Positions 48,163-59,639 of a stretch of DNA of 64,000 bases are shown here, piece by piece (within the stretch, counting starts at the first letter, position 1; every line of letters begins with the position of its first letter). The notes beneath the pieces are model-generated. The model ran no database searches and had not been told where the DNA came from. It saw nothing but the letters and a program-made list of their open reading frames with translations. The translations under genes and the position numbers were made by a program. The DNA is from Rhizobium sp. NFR03 (GTDB lineage Bacteria > Pseudomonadota > Alphaproteobacteria > Rhizobiales > Rhizobiaceae), in contig NZ_FOGR01000010.1 of the NCBI RefSeq assembly GCF_900111275.1, positions 1 to 64,000 of the forward strand, given 5' to 3'.

Positions 48163-48966
48163 TCAATATCCCGACGATCCTGCGGGAGCGGAAGTTTCAT
48201 CGTTCTGATATTGCATGCGGAGCCGGGTGGTTGCTTCCACGAGCGTCGTGACATCCGTGCCGATCGCCATGAAGTCCGCGCCGAGTTCACGATAAAGCCG
48301 CGCCTGATCGAGGTTCAGCGTCATGATTCCGGAAGCCTTGCCGGCTCGGGCGATCCGCGTGAAGGCATCGCCAATGGCCTCCGTCACATCGGCATGACCG
48401 GGCTGCCCGAGAAGACCCATGTCGGCGGCAAGATCGGACGGACCGATAAACAAGGCATCCACACCATCGACGGCAGCGATCCCGTCAAGAGCGGCCAGAC
48501 CGGCGCGGCTTTCGATCTGGACGATCAGGCAGATTTCGCGATCCGCCGTTTCCAGATAATCACCGATGCGGCTGAAGCTGGAGGCGCGGCCGAGGGCAGC
48601 GCCGACGCCGCGGTCGCCATGCGGCGGATAGCGCACCGCCCGGACCAGACGCTCGGCTTCCTCGACGGTTTCCACCATCGGGATCATGACCGTCTGGGGA
48701 CCGGCGTCGAGGATCTGCTTGATCATCCATGTCTCACCCACCGGCAGTCGCACGACGGCGTGACTTTGCGAGCCTTTGAGCGCCTGCACCTGCGCTGCGA
48801 GCAAGGGAATGTCGTTCGGGGCATGCTCTCCGTCGATAAGCAGCCAGTCATAACCGCTGCCGGACAGGACCTCGGCGGCATAAGGGCTGGCGAGCGCCAC
48901 CCAGAAACCGAGCTGGAAGCGTCGCGCCTTCAGCGCCGCCTTGAATGGGTTGACCGGTGCCGGCAC
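48163..48966 (-). CDS. HpcH/HpaI family class II aldolase
   Basis: 267-residue metal-dependent aldolase related to 4-hydroxy-2-oxoheptanedioate aldolase. Family blocks: LGFWVALASPYAAEVLSGSG, DWLLIDGEHAPND with the acidic residues, MIPMVETVEEAERL, IVQIESRAGLAALD (metal Glu), LFIGPSDLAADMG. The start is a GTG at 48966 with AGGAGG 8 nt upstream; an in-frame ATG at 49008 is weaker. No aromatic degradation cluster surrounds it, so the natural substrate is open. Confidence 0.9.
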   Translation of the reverse strand: MPAPVNPFKAALKARRFQLGFWVALASPYAAEVLSGSGYDWLLIDGEHAPNDIPLLAAQVQALKGSQSHAVVRLPVGETWMIKQILDAGPQTVMIPMVETVEEAERLVRAVRYPPHGDRGVGAALGRASSFSRIGDYLETADREICLIVQIESRAGLAALDGIAAVDGVDALFIGPSDLAADMGLLGQPGHADVTEAIGDAFTRIARAGKASGIMTLNLDQARLYRELGADFMAIGTDVTTLVEATTRLRMQYQNDETSAPAGSSGY

Positions 48967-49169
48967 GTCGCTCTCCTCCTCACCCCTGATCCGCTTGAGA
49001 TAGGGCATGTGACAATCGTCTCCATGGCGAAGACACTGTATTCGCCAAAAGCATCTTGTCGGGAACGGCATGGACTTACTAGATGGTGGCGTGCGCACTC
49101 CCACGCGCCCGCGCTTTTCCCATCGGCGATCGCTGGCACAGCGGCCGACACACTGGAAGGACCAGAACC

Positions 49170-49772
49170 ATGACCACGTCGAGCAATTTCCGACAGGCCG
49201 ACTATCCGATCGAAGCAAGCTTTCTCGACCGGTGGTCGCCACGCGCCTTCAAGGATGAGACGATGGGCGAAGCCGAGCTTCTGACGATCCTGGAAGCCGG
49301 CCGCTGGGCACCGTCAGCCTTCAACTCCCAGCCATGGCGTTTCTCCTACGCGCTGCGCGGCACGCCGGAATGGGATACGCTTCTTCCGATCCTCAACGAT
49401 TTCAACCAGAGCTGGGCGAAGTCCGCCTCCGCTCTCGTGATCATCATTTCGAAGACGCATTTCACGGCACCGGGTTCGACCGAATCCAAGCCCTCCTATA
49501 GCCATAGCTTCGACGCAGGTTCGGCCTGGGGCGCCATTGCCCATCAGGCGATGCTTCTGGGCTATCAGGCCCACGGCATGACCGGCATTCACTTCGACAA
49601 GGCTGCCGAGATTCTGGGAATTCCCGAAGGTTATCGCGTCGAGGCCGCTGTGGCGATCGGCCGGGTCGGCGACAAGTCGGTGCTGCCGGAGGGTTTGCAG
49701 GCCAAGGAAACACCCAGCCCGCGCCGTCCGCTCTCCGAACTTGCTTTCAACGGCAGCTTCAAGGCCAACTGA
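49170..49772 (+). CDS. Nitroreductase family protein
   Basis: 200-residue FMN-dependent nitroreductase-fold oxidoreductase: DRWSPRAFKDETM, EAGRWAPSAFNSQPWRFSYA, AWGAIAHQAMLLGYQAHGM and VEAAVAIGRVGDK. Probably a dimer reducing quinones or nitro compounds; the substrate cannot be told. The ATG at 49170 follows a GGAAGG site. Divergent from the aldolase gene. Confidence 0.92.
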   Translation: MTTSSNFRQADYPIEASFLDRWSPRAFKDETMGEAELLTILEAGRWAPSAFNSQPWRFSYALRGTPEWDTLLPILNDFNQSWAKSASALVIIISKTHFTAPGSTESKPSYSHSFDAGSAWGAIAHQAMLLGYQAHGMTGIHFDKAAEILGIPEGYRVEAAVAIGRVGDKSVLPEGLQAKETPSPRRPLSELAFNGSFKAN

Positions 49773-49806
49773 TCGGCTCAGGCCTTATGTCCTAGGTCAA
49801 TGTAAC

Positions 49807-49842
49807 AAAGCCCTCGCAACCGGATGGTTGCGAGGGCTTTTC
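49807..49842. terminator. Bidirectional terminator, nitroreductase / gyrB
   Basis: A perfect 15-bp stem (AAAGCCCTCGCAACC and complement) with loop GGAT between two convergent genes; T-runs on both sides serve both directions. Confidence 0.88.
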
Positions 49843-49870
49843 GATGTCCGTCTCCAAGGAATGGAACTGA

Positions 49871-52576
<2,706 letters not shown>

Positions 52577-52954
52577 TCAAGAACCTTCTTTAGCACCCTT
52601 CTGTGCATTGTCCAAAAGTTGCGTGATATCCACAACCGTCTGGTCGGGAAGATGTCGGATCCGGGCTGCCAGAAGATTGGCAAGGATCGTATGGCCTGGT
52701 GGAAGGCCCGATGTATCGACGGTGACGCGCGGGTTCGACTGCGCCGCAAGCGCGAACAGGGCATCCGCTTCATCCCAGATAATGTGGAAGTACCCGGCGA
52801 CCCGCTGGAGGAAATCGAAACTCGGCGTACCGCGCTTTCCGTGCTCCAGCGCCGAGAGGTAGGCAGCGGACACGTTGAGCGCCTTCGCCATCTGCTTCTG
52901 CGTCACCCCCCGCTCGGCGCGCAGGCGGACCATTTCTTCACCGAAGGGTGTCAT
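52577..52954 (-). CDS. XRE-family transcriptional regulator
   Basis: 125-residue protein with an N-terminal XRE/Cro helix-turn-helix (MVRLRAERGVTQKQMAKALNVSAAYLSALEHGKRGTP) and a short C-terminal domain (FHIIWDEADALFALA) of unknown ligand. It starts with ATG overlapping the stop of the Smr gene (ATGA). The Tim44, MltA, Smr and XRE genes lie head to tail on this strand, the last three with overlapping ends, suggesting one transcript. Confidence 0.88.
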   Translation of the reverse strand: MTPFGEEMVRLRAERGVTQKQMAKALNVSAAYLSALEHGKRGTPSFDFLQRVAGYFHIIWDEADALFALAAQSNPRVTVDTSGLPPGHTILANLLAARIRHLPDQTVVDITQLLDNAQKGAKEGS

Positions 52955-53520
52955 GCACTGTAGCCGGAGCCATGTCGCGAGACGCCATGCCGCGAGAGGC
53001 GAACATAAAGAGCGCCCTCGCCCCCATGATTGCGGGCAGCAGGCTCGTAGGAGGAAATCAGAGGGCGAAAATCGGGCAGCGAGAACCAGAGCGGCACCGC
53101 CCGCCTCAAGACGCCTTCGCTGCCCATCGACGTGCCCTTGCCGGTGATGACGAGAACATGGCGCAAGCCATGATCATGCGCACGGGTTATGAACCGCAGC
53201 AGGAGCCCATGCGCCTCCGACTGCGCCATGCCGTGAAGGTCGATGCGGGCATCGATCGGCAGATGACCCTTGGCCAGCTTGCGCTTGACCGGCTTTTCCA
53301 GCGGCTGGTGACGTCTCGCAGTTTCGACCTTGACGACAGGTGCCGGCTCGCGCGTCACCTTCGCTACGGGAACAGGTACGGGTTCGGCGGGCTTTTTCGG
53401 CGCTTCATCCCCTTCGAAGAGCGCAAGCAGTTCCATGCGTCCGGGCAGCGCGCGCGTCGAGCGGGCGACCTTGCCCCAGAGAATGCGGTCCTCGCTCGAT
53501 AGCGTCTTCTTCCTCGTCAT
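52951..53520 (-). CDS. Smr/MutS2 C-terminal domain protein
   Basis: 189-residue protein: a Pro/Val/Lys-rich N-terminal linker (about residues 38-85) and a C-terminal Smr domain with IDLHGMAQSEAH, VLVITGKGTSMGSEGVLRRAVPLWF and GEGALYVRLSR. Smr domains are nicking nucleases or RNA-binding modules; the specific role here is unknown. Overlaps mltA by 4 nt and the XRE gene by 4 nt. Confidence 0.9.
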   Translation of the reverse strand: MTRKKTLSSEDRILWGKVARSTRALPGRMELLALFEGDEAPKKPAEPVPVPVAKVTREPAPVVKVETARRHQPLEKPVKRKLAKGHLPIDARIDLHGMAQSEAHGLLLRFITRAHDHGLRHVLVITGKGTSMGSEGVLRRAVPLWFSLPDFRPLISSYEPAARNHGGEGALYVRLSRHGVSRHGSGYSA

Positions 53521-54623
53521 GTCTCGTATCTTGCTGCCGCCGCCTTCGGAATCAAAATGAAAAAGTCCGCATCGTTGCGAACCGCGCCCGCCCGCTCTCC
53601 GGCTTCATTCCCCGAACCGGTAAAGATGTCACCGCGAGCCGGGCCGACGATGGCGGTGCCGGTGTCGAGGGCGAGCATCAGCCGGCGGAACGGCTTCCCG
53701 TCGTCGATGCGGGTCAGGCTGTCGCTTGCGATGAAAAACGGCACGCCAAACGTATGGATCAGGCGGTCGATCGCCAATGAACGTCCCGGCTGCAAGGGCA
53801 CCTTGGCGGCGGCAACGGGTCCAAGCTCGGGATCCTCGACCGCAGCCTCCCGAAAGAAAATGAAGGAGCGGTTATGCCACATCACCGCATCGGCTTCCTC
53901 GGGATGCGTATCGAGCCAGGCCTTGATCGACTGCATGGATACGGTAGCCGCATCGATGTCGCCCCGGTCGATCAGCAGCCGGCCAATGGCCGAGAAGGGA
54001 TGGCCGCTCTTTGCGGCATAGGTAACGCGCTGCGAAGAACCGTCCGGAAAGACGAGGCGTGCGGCACCCTGAACATGGGCGAAGAAGACATCGGTCTTTA
54101 ATCGGGCATAGGCGATCTCCAGCCCGCGCCCGGCAAGAAAGCCGGTCTCGATCGCTTCACGGTCCGGATATTCCTCGAAGAGACCCTCGACCTTTCGGGC
54201 AAAGGCAAAGCTTTCGTCCAGAGACGCCGGGCGGTTGGTTGCATCGAGATCGATCAGATCGTCGGGACGGCGATAGAAGGGATAGGTGTATTCGCCGGTG
54301 CGCTCGCGGCTGACGGCGACGGTCGGCTCGAAGAAGGCGGTGACGAAGCCCGCCTTTCCATCCCGACGCTCTATGGCGAAGGGCTGAAAATTTTCCTCGA
54401 AGAAGGCGCGGGAGGTAGCGGCATCAGGCGCGTCGAGGTCATCGGCGGCACGATAGGCGGGCAGGAGATCTTGCGAGGATATGCCGAGCGATCCGGTGCG
54501 GTGGTGCTTGACCGTCTCGACATGGTGCCGGCACCGCCGGAGTGCCGGCAGCAGAGCAGCCGGATCATCCTGCGCCCAGCCGGGCAGATCCGAAAAGGCG
54601 ACCTTGCGGAGCGCGAAATCCAT
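53517..54623 (-). CDS. mltA: MltA-type membrane-bound lytic murein transglycosylase
   Basis: 368-residue MltA homologue: TAFFEPTVAVSRERTGEYTYPFYRRP, the barrel region VFFAHVQGAARLVFPDGS, and the 3D domain with MLALDTGTAIVGPARGDIFTGSGNEA that carries the catalytic Asp. No signal peptide or lipobox can be seen: the ATG at 54623 has an AGGA site 6 nt away and no earlier in-frame start exists. Either export uses an unusual route or family members of this group lack a classical signal. Confidence 0.87.
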   Translation of the reverse strand: MDFALRKVAFSDLPGWAQDDPAALLPALRRCRHHVETVKHHRTGSLGISSQDLLPAYRAADDLDAPDAATSRAFFEENFQPFAIERRDGKAGFVTAFFEPTVAVSRERTGEYTYPFYRRPDDLIDLDATNRPASLDESFAFARKVEGLFEEYPDREAIETGFLAGRGLEIAYARLKTDVFFAHVQGAARLVFPDGSSQRVTYAAKSGHPFSAIGRLLIDRGDIDAATVSMQSIKAWLDTHPEEADAVMWHNRSFIFFREAAVEDPELGPVAAAKVPLQPGRSLAIDRLIHTFGVPFFIASDSLTRIDDGKPFRRLMLALDTGTAIVGPARGDIFTGSGNEAGERAGAVRNDADFFILIPKAAAARYET

Positions 54624-54705
54624 CGGCGATCCTATCTCTCTGCTCGGCTGACCGGCATGCTCGTTCGTGTTTGCATCCCCGCGAAACCGCCAGGACGCAA
54701 AGCAC

Positions 54706-55404
54706 CTAGTTTTCGGATTCGGTTGCGATCAGCTTCCAGTTCGGATCGCGCGAACGGGTGTCGCGGGCGAACGTCCAGAGATCGTTGACCTCGGACACGG
54801 CTTCCGCATCGCCATCGACGACCGTGCCGGCCTTGTTAAAGGTCGCCGAGATCAGCTGGCTGAAGATCCGTACGGTGATGATCGCTTCGCCATCCTTCAG
54901 GTCCGCCGAGACGATGTCGGATTTCTCGATGCCGACAAAGGTCGATTTGACCGTTTCTCCCTTGGCCTCGCGGTCGGCGATCGCCGCTTCGAAGCCGTCA
55001 TAGACTTCCTTGGAGAGGAGCGACTTCAGCGTCTTCCTGTCGCCGTCCGCAAACGCGGTCACGATCATCTCATAGGCCATCCGCGCGCCGTTCACGAACT
55101 CCTTCGGAGTGAAGCTATTGTCCGCATCGGCGATCTTGCGAAGCGAGGCGTTCAGCGGGGTCTCGGGCTTGGCGAATGCATCGATCGCAGCATAGCGCGC
55201 CGCCTCGTCCACGACGGTATCACGACGCGGAAGCTGGACCACCTTGCCGGTGGGATCGGCGCTCTCCACGGGTTCGCGGGCAGAAAAGGGATCGGATGGC
55301 GGGCGTTCATTGCCTGTCCGACGACCCAGCACGCTGCGAAGCTGGATGAAAATGATCACCGCGGCGACAAGAAAGAACAATGTTACGAAGTCGAAAGATC
55401 CCAT
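54706..55404 (-). CDS. Tim44/TimA-domain membrane protein
   Basis: 232-residue protein with one N-terminal transmembrane helix (GSFDFVTLFFLVAAVIIFIQL), a polar linker, and a C-terminal Tim44-like domain (about residues 90-232: FVNGARMAYEMIVTAFADGD, LLSKEVYDGFEAAI, DLWTFARDTRSRDPNWKLIAT). Related to mitochondrial Tim44; bacterial members are thought to be membrane-associated scaffolds of unknown function. The ATG at 55404 starts the helix. Heads the mltA-smr-xre series. Confidence 0.9.
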   Translation of the reverse strand: MGSFDFVTLFFLVAAVIIFIQLRSVLGRRTGNERPPSDPFSAREPVESADPTGKVVQLPRRDTVVDEAARYAAIDAFAKPETPLNASLRKIADADNSFTPKEFVNGARMAYEMIVTAFADGDRKTLKSLLSKEVYDGFEAAIADREAKGETVKSTFVGIEKSDIVSADLKDGEAIITVRIFSQLISATFNKAGTVVDGDAEAVSEVNDLWTFARDTRSRDPNWKLIATESEN

Positions 55405-55624
55405 TTCCACCAATGCCGCTTTTATGATGTATCTTAGAGACCCATATAGACGTGATGAACCCATCATTCAAATGGCTACGAGCAGATTGCCTGACCGCCA
55501 AAAGCAGAACGGCAGAGGTATCGAAGCAGATGATAGCCGGGGGATGATCCGGTAACGCTCTATAGCTCGGTTGCCGCACGGCTACCCAGCGGACGACAAC
55601 CCTTCCAACGAACACGTGGACCGA

Positions 55625-56116
55625 ATGCGCCTTTCCCTGATCCCGCTCTTCTTCCTGCTCCTGCCGATGGCGGAAATCGCCACCTTCATTGTCGTCGGGC
55701 GCGAGATCGGCGTGGGCGCCACGCTCGGCCTCATCCTCTTGTCTGCCATCGTCGGTGCCCTTCTCCTGAGGGCGCAAGGCCTTGGTGTCCTGCGGAAACT
55801 GCAATCCGCATCGCGCACGGGCGAGAATCCCGGCCGGCAGATCGTGCATGGCGCGATGATCGTGGTCGCCGCCTTTCTGCTGATCCTTCCCGGTTTCCTG
55901 ACGGACGTCTTCGGCATCCTTCTCTTCATTCCGGCGGTGCGGGAAGCCGTGTGGCAGTTCCTGCGAAAGCGGGTCACCGTGGTCACGCGGACAAGCCGTC
56001 CCCACCCGGATCCCGCCAGCACCCGACCACGCTCCATCCCCGGCGTGATCGATCTCGATGACGCAGAATTTACCAGAGATCCCGACAGCAGCGGCCCGAA
56101 CGACCGATTGCGCTGA
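55625..56116 (+). CDS. fxsA: FxsA family membrane protein
   Basis: 163-residue inner-membrane protein of the FxsA family (phage-exclusion suppressor in E. coli). Hydrophobic segments are LIPLFFLLLPMAEIATFIVV, GATLGLILLSAIVGALLL and MIVVAAFLLILPGFLTDVFGILLF; the family features GxxxG-type residues and LPGFLTD are clear, with a polar C-terminal tail. Start at the ATG at 55625. Divergent from the Tim44 gene. Confidence 0.9.
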   Translation: MRLSLIPLFFLLLPMAEIATFIVVGREIGVGATLGLILLSAIVGALLLRAQGLGVLRKLQSASRTGENPGRQIVHGAMIVVAAFLLILPGFLTDVFGILLFIPAVREAVWQFLRKRVTVVTRTSRPHPDPASTRPRSIPGVIDLDDAEFTRDPDSSGPNDRLR

Positions 56117-56250
56117 TCGAACGGCGATCGCCAACGCCCGACCCGACCGCTCGGGTTGTAAGGGCATGCCTGAAATGATAGATGCGCTCGACCGATGAAC
56201 CGCTCCCGTCAACGCATCATTCTATCGAACGCCTCCAAGGAACGCGCCTC

Positions 56251-56742
56251 ATGACCGATACAGCAGAACCCACGAACGGTGGCACTGGCGAAAATCCCTC
56301 GCTCAACATTCTCGCCCAGTACATCAAGGACCTCTCGTTCGAAAACCCGGGTGCGCCGCGCTCGCTTCAGGCCCGCGACAAGGCTCCGGCGATCAACATC
56401 AACGTCAATGTGAACGCCAATCCGATGACGGATACGGAATTCGACGTCGTGCTGACGCTGAATGCCGAAGCCAAGGATGGCGACAAGATTCTGTTTGCCG
56501 TCGAGCTGACCTATGGCGGCGTCTTCCGCGTGACGGGCTTTCCGCAGGAGCACATGCTGCCGCTGCTCTTCATCGAGTGCCCGCGCCTGCTGTTCCCGTT
56601 TGCCCGTCAGATCGTGGCCGACGCGACGCGCAATGGCGGCTTCCCGCCGCTGATGATCGACCCGATCGATTTTGCGCAGATGTTTACGCAGCGCATGGCC
56701 GAAGATCGTGTCCGCGCCCAGGTTTCGACCACGCCGAACTGA
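56251..56742 (+). CDS. secB: Protein-export chaperone SecB
   Basis: 163-residue SecB that keeps preproteins unfolded for SecA. Core: [86 protein letters not shown]. The ATG at 56251 follows AAGGA by 9 nt. Ends at a terminator shared with dnaQ. Confidence 0.97.
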   Translation: MTDTAEPTNGGTGENPSLNILAQYIKDLSFENPGAPRSLQARDKAPAININVNVNANPMTDTEFDVVLTLNAEAKDGDKILFAVELTYGGVFRVTGFPQEHMLPLLFIECPRLLFPFARQIVADATRNGGFPPLMIDPIDFAQMFTQRMAEDRVRAQVSTTPN

Positions 56743-56766
56743 TCGGTCATCACCTTAAACGTTCGG

Positions 56767-56799
56767 AAAATGCCCGGTCTGACAAGGCCGGGCATTTTT
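56767..56799. terminator. Bidirectional terminator, secB / dnaQ
   Basis: AAAATGCCCGG and CCGGGCATTTTT arms separated by ten bases between convergent genes. The T-run continues on the plus strand, and the A-run gives Ts on the other. Confidence 0.87.
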
Positions 56800-56802
56800 C
56801 GT

Positions 56803-57501
56803 TCAGACGTCGTAGTGCGACCAGATAGCTTTTGCGCCGATCTTCTCGATCAGGGCCGCATGTGCGGCGACATCGCTTTCGCCAAGGCGCGGGCGCAAGG
56901 GTGCCGGGCGCTCGCGCGGCACGACGACGAGATCGTCCGAGGCCTCAGTCTGCGCGCGACTTTCCTGCGTCGTCAGGCCAAGAGCCGCCTGCCGGCCCCC
57001 GATCATCTCGATATAGACTTCGGCCAGAAGCTCGGAGTCGAGCAATGCGCCGTGCTTCGTGCGGTGGGTGTTGTCGATACCGTAACGCCGGCACAGCGCA
57101 TCGAGCGAATTCGGTCCCATCGGATGTTTTCGGCGGGCCATTGACAGGGTGTCGGTCACGAGGTCCGGCGAGACGGCCGGGCGATCGAGACGTGCCAGCT
57201 CCGCATTGATGAAGCCCATATCGAAGGTAGCATTGTGCGCGACCCAGCGGGCGCCCTCGAAGAAAGCCATAAGCTCTTCGACCACCTCGGCAAAGACCGG
57301 CTTGTCCTTCAGAAAATCATCGGTGATGCCGTGCACCGCAAGCGCATCGGGATGGACCTTCCGGTCGCCCGGGTTGATGTATTGATGGAAGGTCCGGCCG
57401 GTCGGAAAATGATCGTTGAGCTCGATGCCGCCAATTTCGATCACACGATCCTGGCGATTGTCGAGACCGGTGGTTTCCGTATCGAAGATGATTTCCCGCA
57501 T
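56803..57501 (-). CDS. dnaQ: DNA polymerase III epsilon subunit (proofreading exonuclease)
   Basis: 232-residue 3'-5' exonuclease. DEDDh motifs: IFDTETTGL, HNATFDMGFI and the C-terminal His-Asp in RTKHGALLDSELLAEVY. Complete. First ORF left of coaE on the same strand, separated by 42 bp. Confidence 0.95.
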   Translation of the reverse strand: MREIIFDTETTGLDNRQDRVIEIGGIELNDHFPTGRTFHQYINPGDRKVHPDALAVHGITDDFLKDKPVFAEVVEELMAFFEGARWVAHNATFDMGFINAELARLDRPAVSPDLVTDTLSMARRKHPMGPNSLDALCRRYGIDNTHRTKHGALLDSELLAEVYIEMIGGRQAALGLTTQESRAQTEASDDLVVVPRERPAPLRPRLGESDVAAHAALIEKIGAKAIWSHYDV

Positions 57502-57543
57502 GTCCCTTATCCTTCCGTCGATGCGATCTCTACCGGTGAGCCG

Positions 57544-58134
57544 TTATCCCGCCTGGGCGCTCAGAGCACTTACAATCTCTTCGACCCTTTGACGCGCGGC
57601 GTCCAGCCCATGACCGGTGTCGATCACATAGTTTGCACGCGCGCGCTTCTCGCTGTCCGGCATCTGCCGCGACAGGATCATGGCGAATTTCTCCGGCGTC
57701 ATGCCGGGTCGAGCGAGAACACGCTCTCTCTGGATGTCGGCATCGCAGGTGACGACCACGACCGCGTCTACCCTGCCCTCGCCACCGGTCTCGTAAAGCA
57801 AGGGTATATCGAGAAGCACGAGGGACGTGTGCGCTTGCTTCTCTCTCTCCAGAAAGACCCGCTCCCTTTCCCGGACAAGAGGATGGACGATGGCTTCCAG
57901 TGTCTTGAAGCCATCCGGATGTTTCGCCAAGGCTGCGCTGAGGGCTGCGCGGTCGACCACACCGTCTTTCGTGGAACCGGGAAAAGCCGCCTCGATGGGT
58001 CGGACGGCGTCTCCGCGATAGAGATCGTGAACGACGGCGTCGGCATCGTTGACCGGGACGCCCAATGCCTTGAACATGTCCGCCGTCGTGGACTTTCCCA
58101 TGCCGATCGATCCTGTGAGCCCCAGGACGATCAT
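57544..58134 (-). CDS. coaE: Dephospho-CoA kinase
   Basis: 196-residue kinase for the last step of CoA synthesis. Walker [18 protein letters not shown], then [11 protein letters not shown] and [16 protein letters not shown]. The ATG at 58134 overlaps the aroE stop (ATGA); the frame is open to 58206 but homology starts here. The window also holds coaA, so both ends of CoA synthesis lie near the origin. Confidence 0.95.
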   Translation of the reverse strand: MIVLGLTGSIGMGKSTTADMFKALGVPVNDADAVVHDLYRGDAVRPIEAAFPGSTKDGVVDRAALSAALAKHPDGFKTLEAIVHPLVRERERVFLEREKQAHTSLVLLDIPLLYETGGEGRVDAVVVVTCDADIQRERVLARPGMTPEKFAMILSRQMPDSEKRARANYVIDTGHGLDAARQRVEEIVSALSAQAG

Positions 58135-58994
58135 GCGTGGGCCGCCATGTCGGCGATGACGAGCGCGCGCAGCGTCTCGTCCACGCAAGGTTTCTCTCCG
58201 AACCATTTCTCGAAACCCGGCGCGGCCTGGTGCAGCAACATGCCGAGCCCATCGACGATGGTGCGGTCCTGCATTTTCGCCTGCGCCAGGATCGGCGTGA
58301 CGAGGGGGATATAGACGATATCGGTCACGACGGCTTTGCCGGGCATGCGGGTGAAATCGAAGTCGGGAACCGGCGTGCCGTCCATACCGAGCGATGTCGT
58401 GTTGATGAAGAGGGTCGCTTCGGCGAGAAGCTCCGGCAATGCCTCCATGCCGTGCGCGAGAACGCGTGTCCGCCCGAAGCGGTCGGAGAGTTCCTGTGCC
58501 CGGGGTAGCGTGCGGTTGACCACATGGATGGTGCGGACGCCGCGATCGCGGACGGCCTGAATGACTGCGCGGCTGGCACCCCCCGCACCCAGCACAATGG
58601 CAGTCTCGGCCGTGTTCCAGCCAGGCGCCCGCTCGTCGAGATTAGCAGCAAAACCGATTCCGTCGGTATTGGTCGCCTTCAGCCTGCCCTCCTCCAGCCA
58701 GACCGTGTTGGCGGCGCCGATTTCCCGGCTCAGCGCATCGGCCTCATCGACATGCGCAATCACCGTCTCCTTGTGCGGAATGGTGACGTTGCCGCCAATG
58801 AAACCGGACTGGCCGGATTTGAGAAGCGCGATGAAGTCCGGAAAAATGGCGGGCGTGACCTCTCGCGTTGTATAGCTGCCGTCCAGACCCAGTATTTTCA
58901 GCCAGTGCGCATGGATCAGCGGCGATCGCGAATGGCGAACCGGATAGCCGGCAACGAAGGCATGGTTAACAAATGTTTCACGTGAATCATGCAT
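58131..58994 (-). CDS. aroE: Shikimate dehydrogenase (NADP)
   Basis: 287-residue AroE reducing 3-dehydroshikimate. Substrate site [12 protein letters not shown] and [10 protein letters not shown] (catalytic Lys), NTDGIGF, then the nucleotide fold [12 protein letters not shown] and [11 protein letters not shown] chose the ATG at 58994 ([13 protein letters not shown]), which matches known rhizobial AroE starts; a GTG at 59003 is possible. The first codons overlap both maf and a parS-like site. Confidence 0.95.
   Translation of the reverse strand: MHDSRETFVNHAFVAGYPVRHSRSPLIHAHWLKILGLDGSYTTREVTPAIFPDFIALLKSGQSGFIGGNVTIPHKETVIAHVDEADALSREIGAANTVWLEEGRLKATNTDGIGFAANLDERAPGWNTAETAIVLGAGGASRAVIQAVRDRGVRTIHVVNRTLPRAQELSDRFGRTRVLAHGMEALPELLAEATLFINTTSLGMDGTPVPDFDFTRMPGKAVVTDIVYIPLVTPILAQAKMQDRTIVDGLGMLLHQAAPGFEKWFGEKPCVDETLRALVIADMAAHA
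58974..58989. other. parS site overlapping the aroE start and the maf stop
   Basis: TGTTTCACGTGAATCA matches the ParB consensus TGTTTCACGTGAAACA at 15 of 16 positions, the best such site in the window, 1.5 kb from the proposed oriC. On the minus strand it encodes part of the aroE residues DSRETF. Confidence 0.75.
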
Positions 58995-59613
58995 CGATGA
59001 CACTCAATCTTCTCAGTTCGCTCAGCAGCGGCAGGAGCGGCAGTCCAAGGATCGTGAAGTAATCGCCTTCGATCGCCTCGAACAGCTGGATCCCCTCTCC
59101 TTCGAGCTGGTAGGCACCAACGCTCGTCAGAGCCTTCTCTCCGACCCGTTCGAGATGCCGTGCGATGAAGGCATCACCGAGCGAGCGCATTTTCAGGCGC
59201 GCGGTGGAGACATGCGACCAAAGGGTCCTGCTATCCTGATGAAGTGCGATGGCGCTGTTGAGCCGATGGGTCCGGCCGGACAGGGCTCGCAGGTGCTCAT
59301 GCGCTTCTTCCATCGAGGCGGGCTTGTGAAACACGCGGTCCCCGAGCGACATGGTCTGATCCGAGCCGATAACGACCGGGCCGGTTCCTCCCGCCTCCCC
59401 TTGCGCCTCTCGCAAGGCAGCGGCGACCGCTTCGGCCTTCGCCTGGGCGAGAACCGTCGCCACCCGTTCCGGGGAAGCGCCTTCAGCCGCAAGTGGCGCT
59501 TCCAGCGCGCGCTCGTCGATCTCGGCCACCTGCCACGTGAAGGCGATGCCGGCATTCTGAAGCAGCATGCGCCGGAACGGGCTCGCGGAGGCGAGGACAA
59601 GCTGATGCGTCAT
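58987..59613 (-). CDS. maf: Maf-family nucleotide pyrophosphatase
   Basis: 208-residue Maf/YceF-like nucleoside triphosphate pyrophosphatase, a house-cleaning enzyme on modified nucleotides. N-terminal [26 protein letters not shown] and the C-terminal [25 protein letters not shown]. Overlaps aroE by 8 nt. Second gene from the origin on this side. Confidence 0.93.
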   Translation of the reverse strand: MTHQLVLASASPFRRMLLQNAGIAFTWQVAEIDERALEAPLAAEGASPERVATVLAQAKAEAVAAALREAQGEAGGTGPVVIGSDQTMSLGDRVFHKPASMEEAHEHLRALSGRTHRLNSAIALHQDSRTLWSHVSTARLKMRSLGDAFIARHLERVGEKALTSVGAYQLEGEGIQLFEAIEGDYFTILGLPLLPLLSELRRLSVIDA

Positions 59614-59639
59614 GGATGATCTCCCTATCGCGATGCGGA

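Noticed and set aside
46555-49173. 872-codon open frame on the plus strand opposite phaZ and the aldolase
   Set aside because: It spans two well-supported minus-strand genes and their gap; shadow frame of high-GC DNA.
59534-59539. Further CACGTG cores (also near 41214 and 63423) as parS
   Set aside because: Flanks do not extend the palindrome to TTTCACGTGAAA, so they are chance hexamers.
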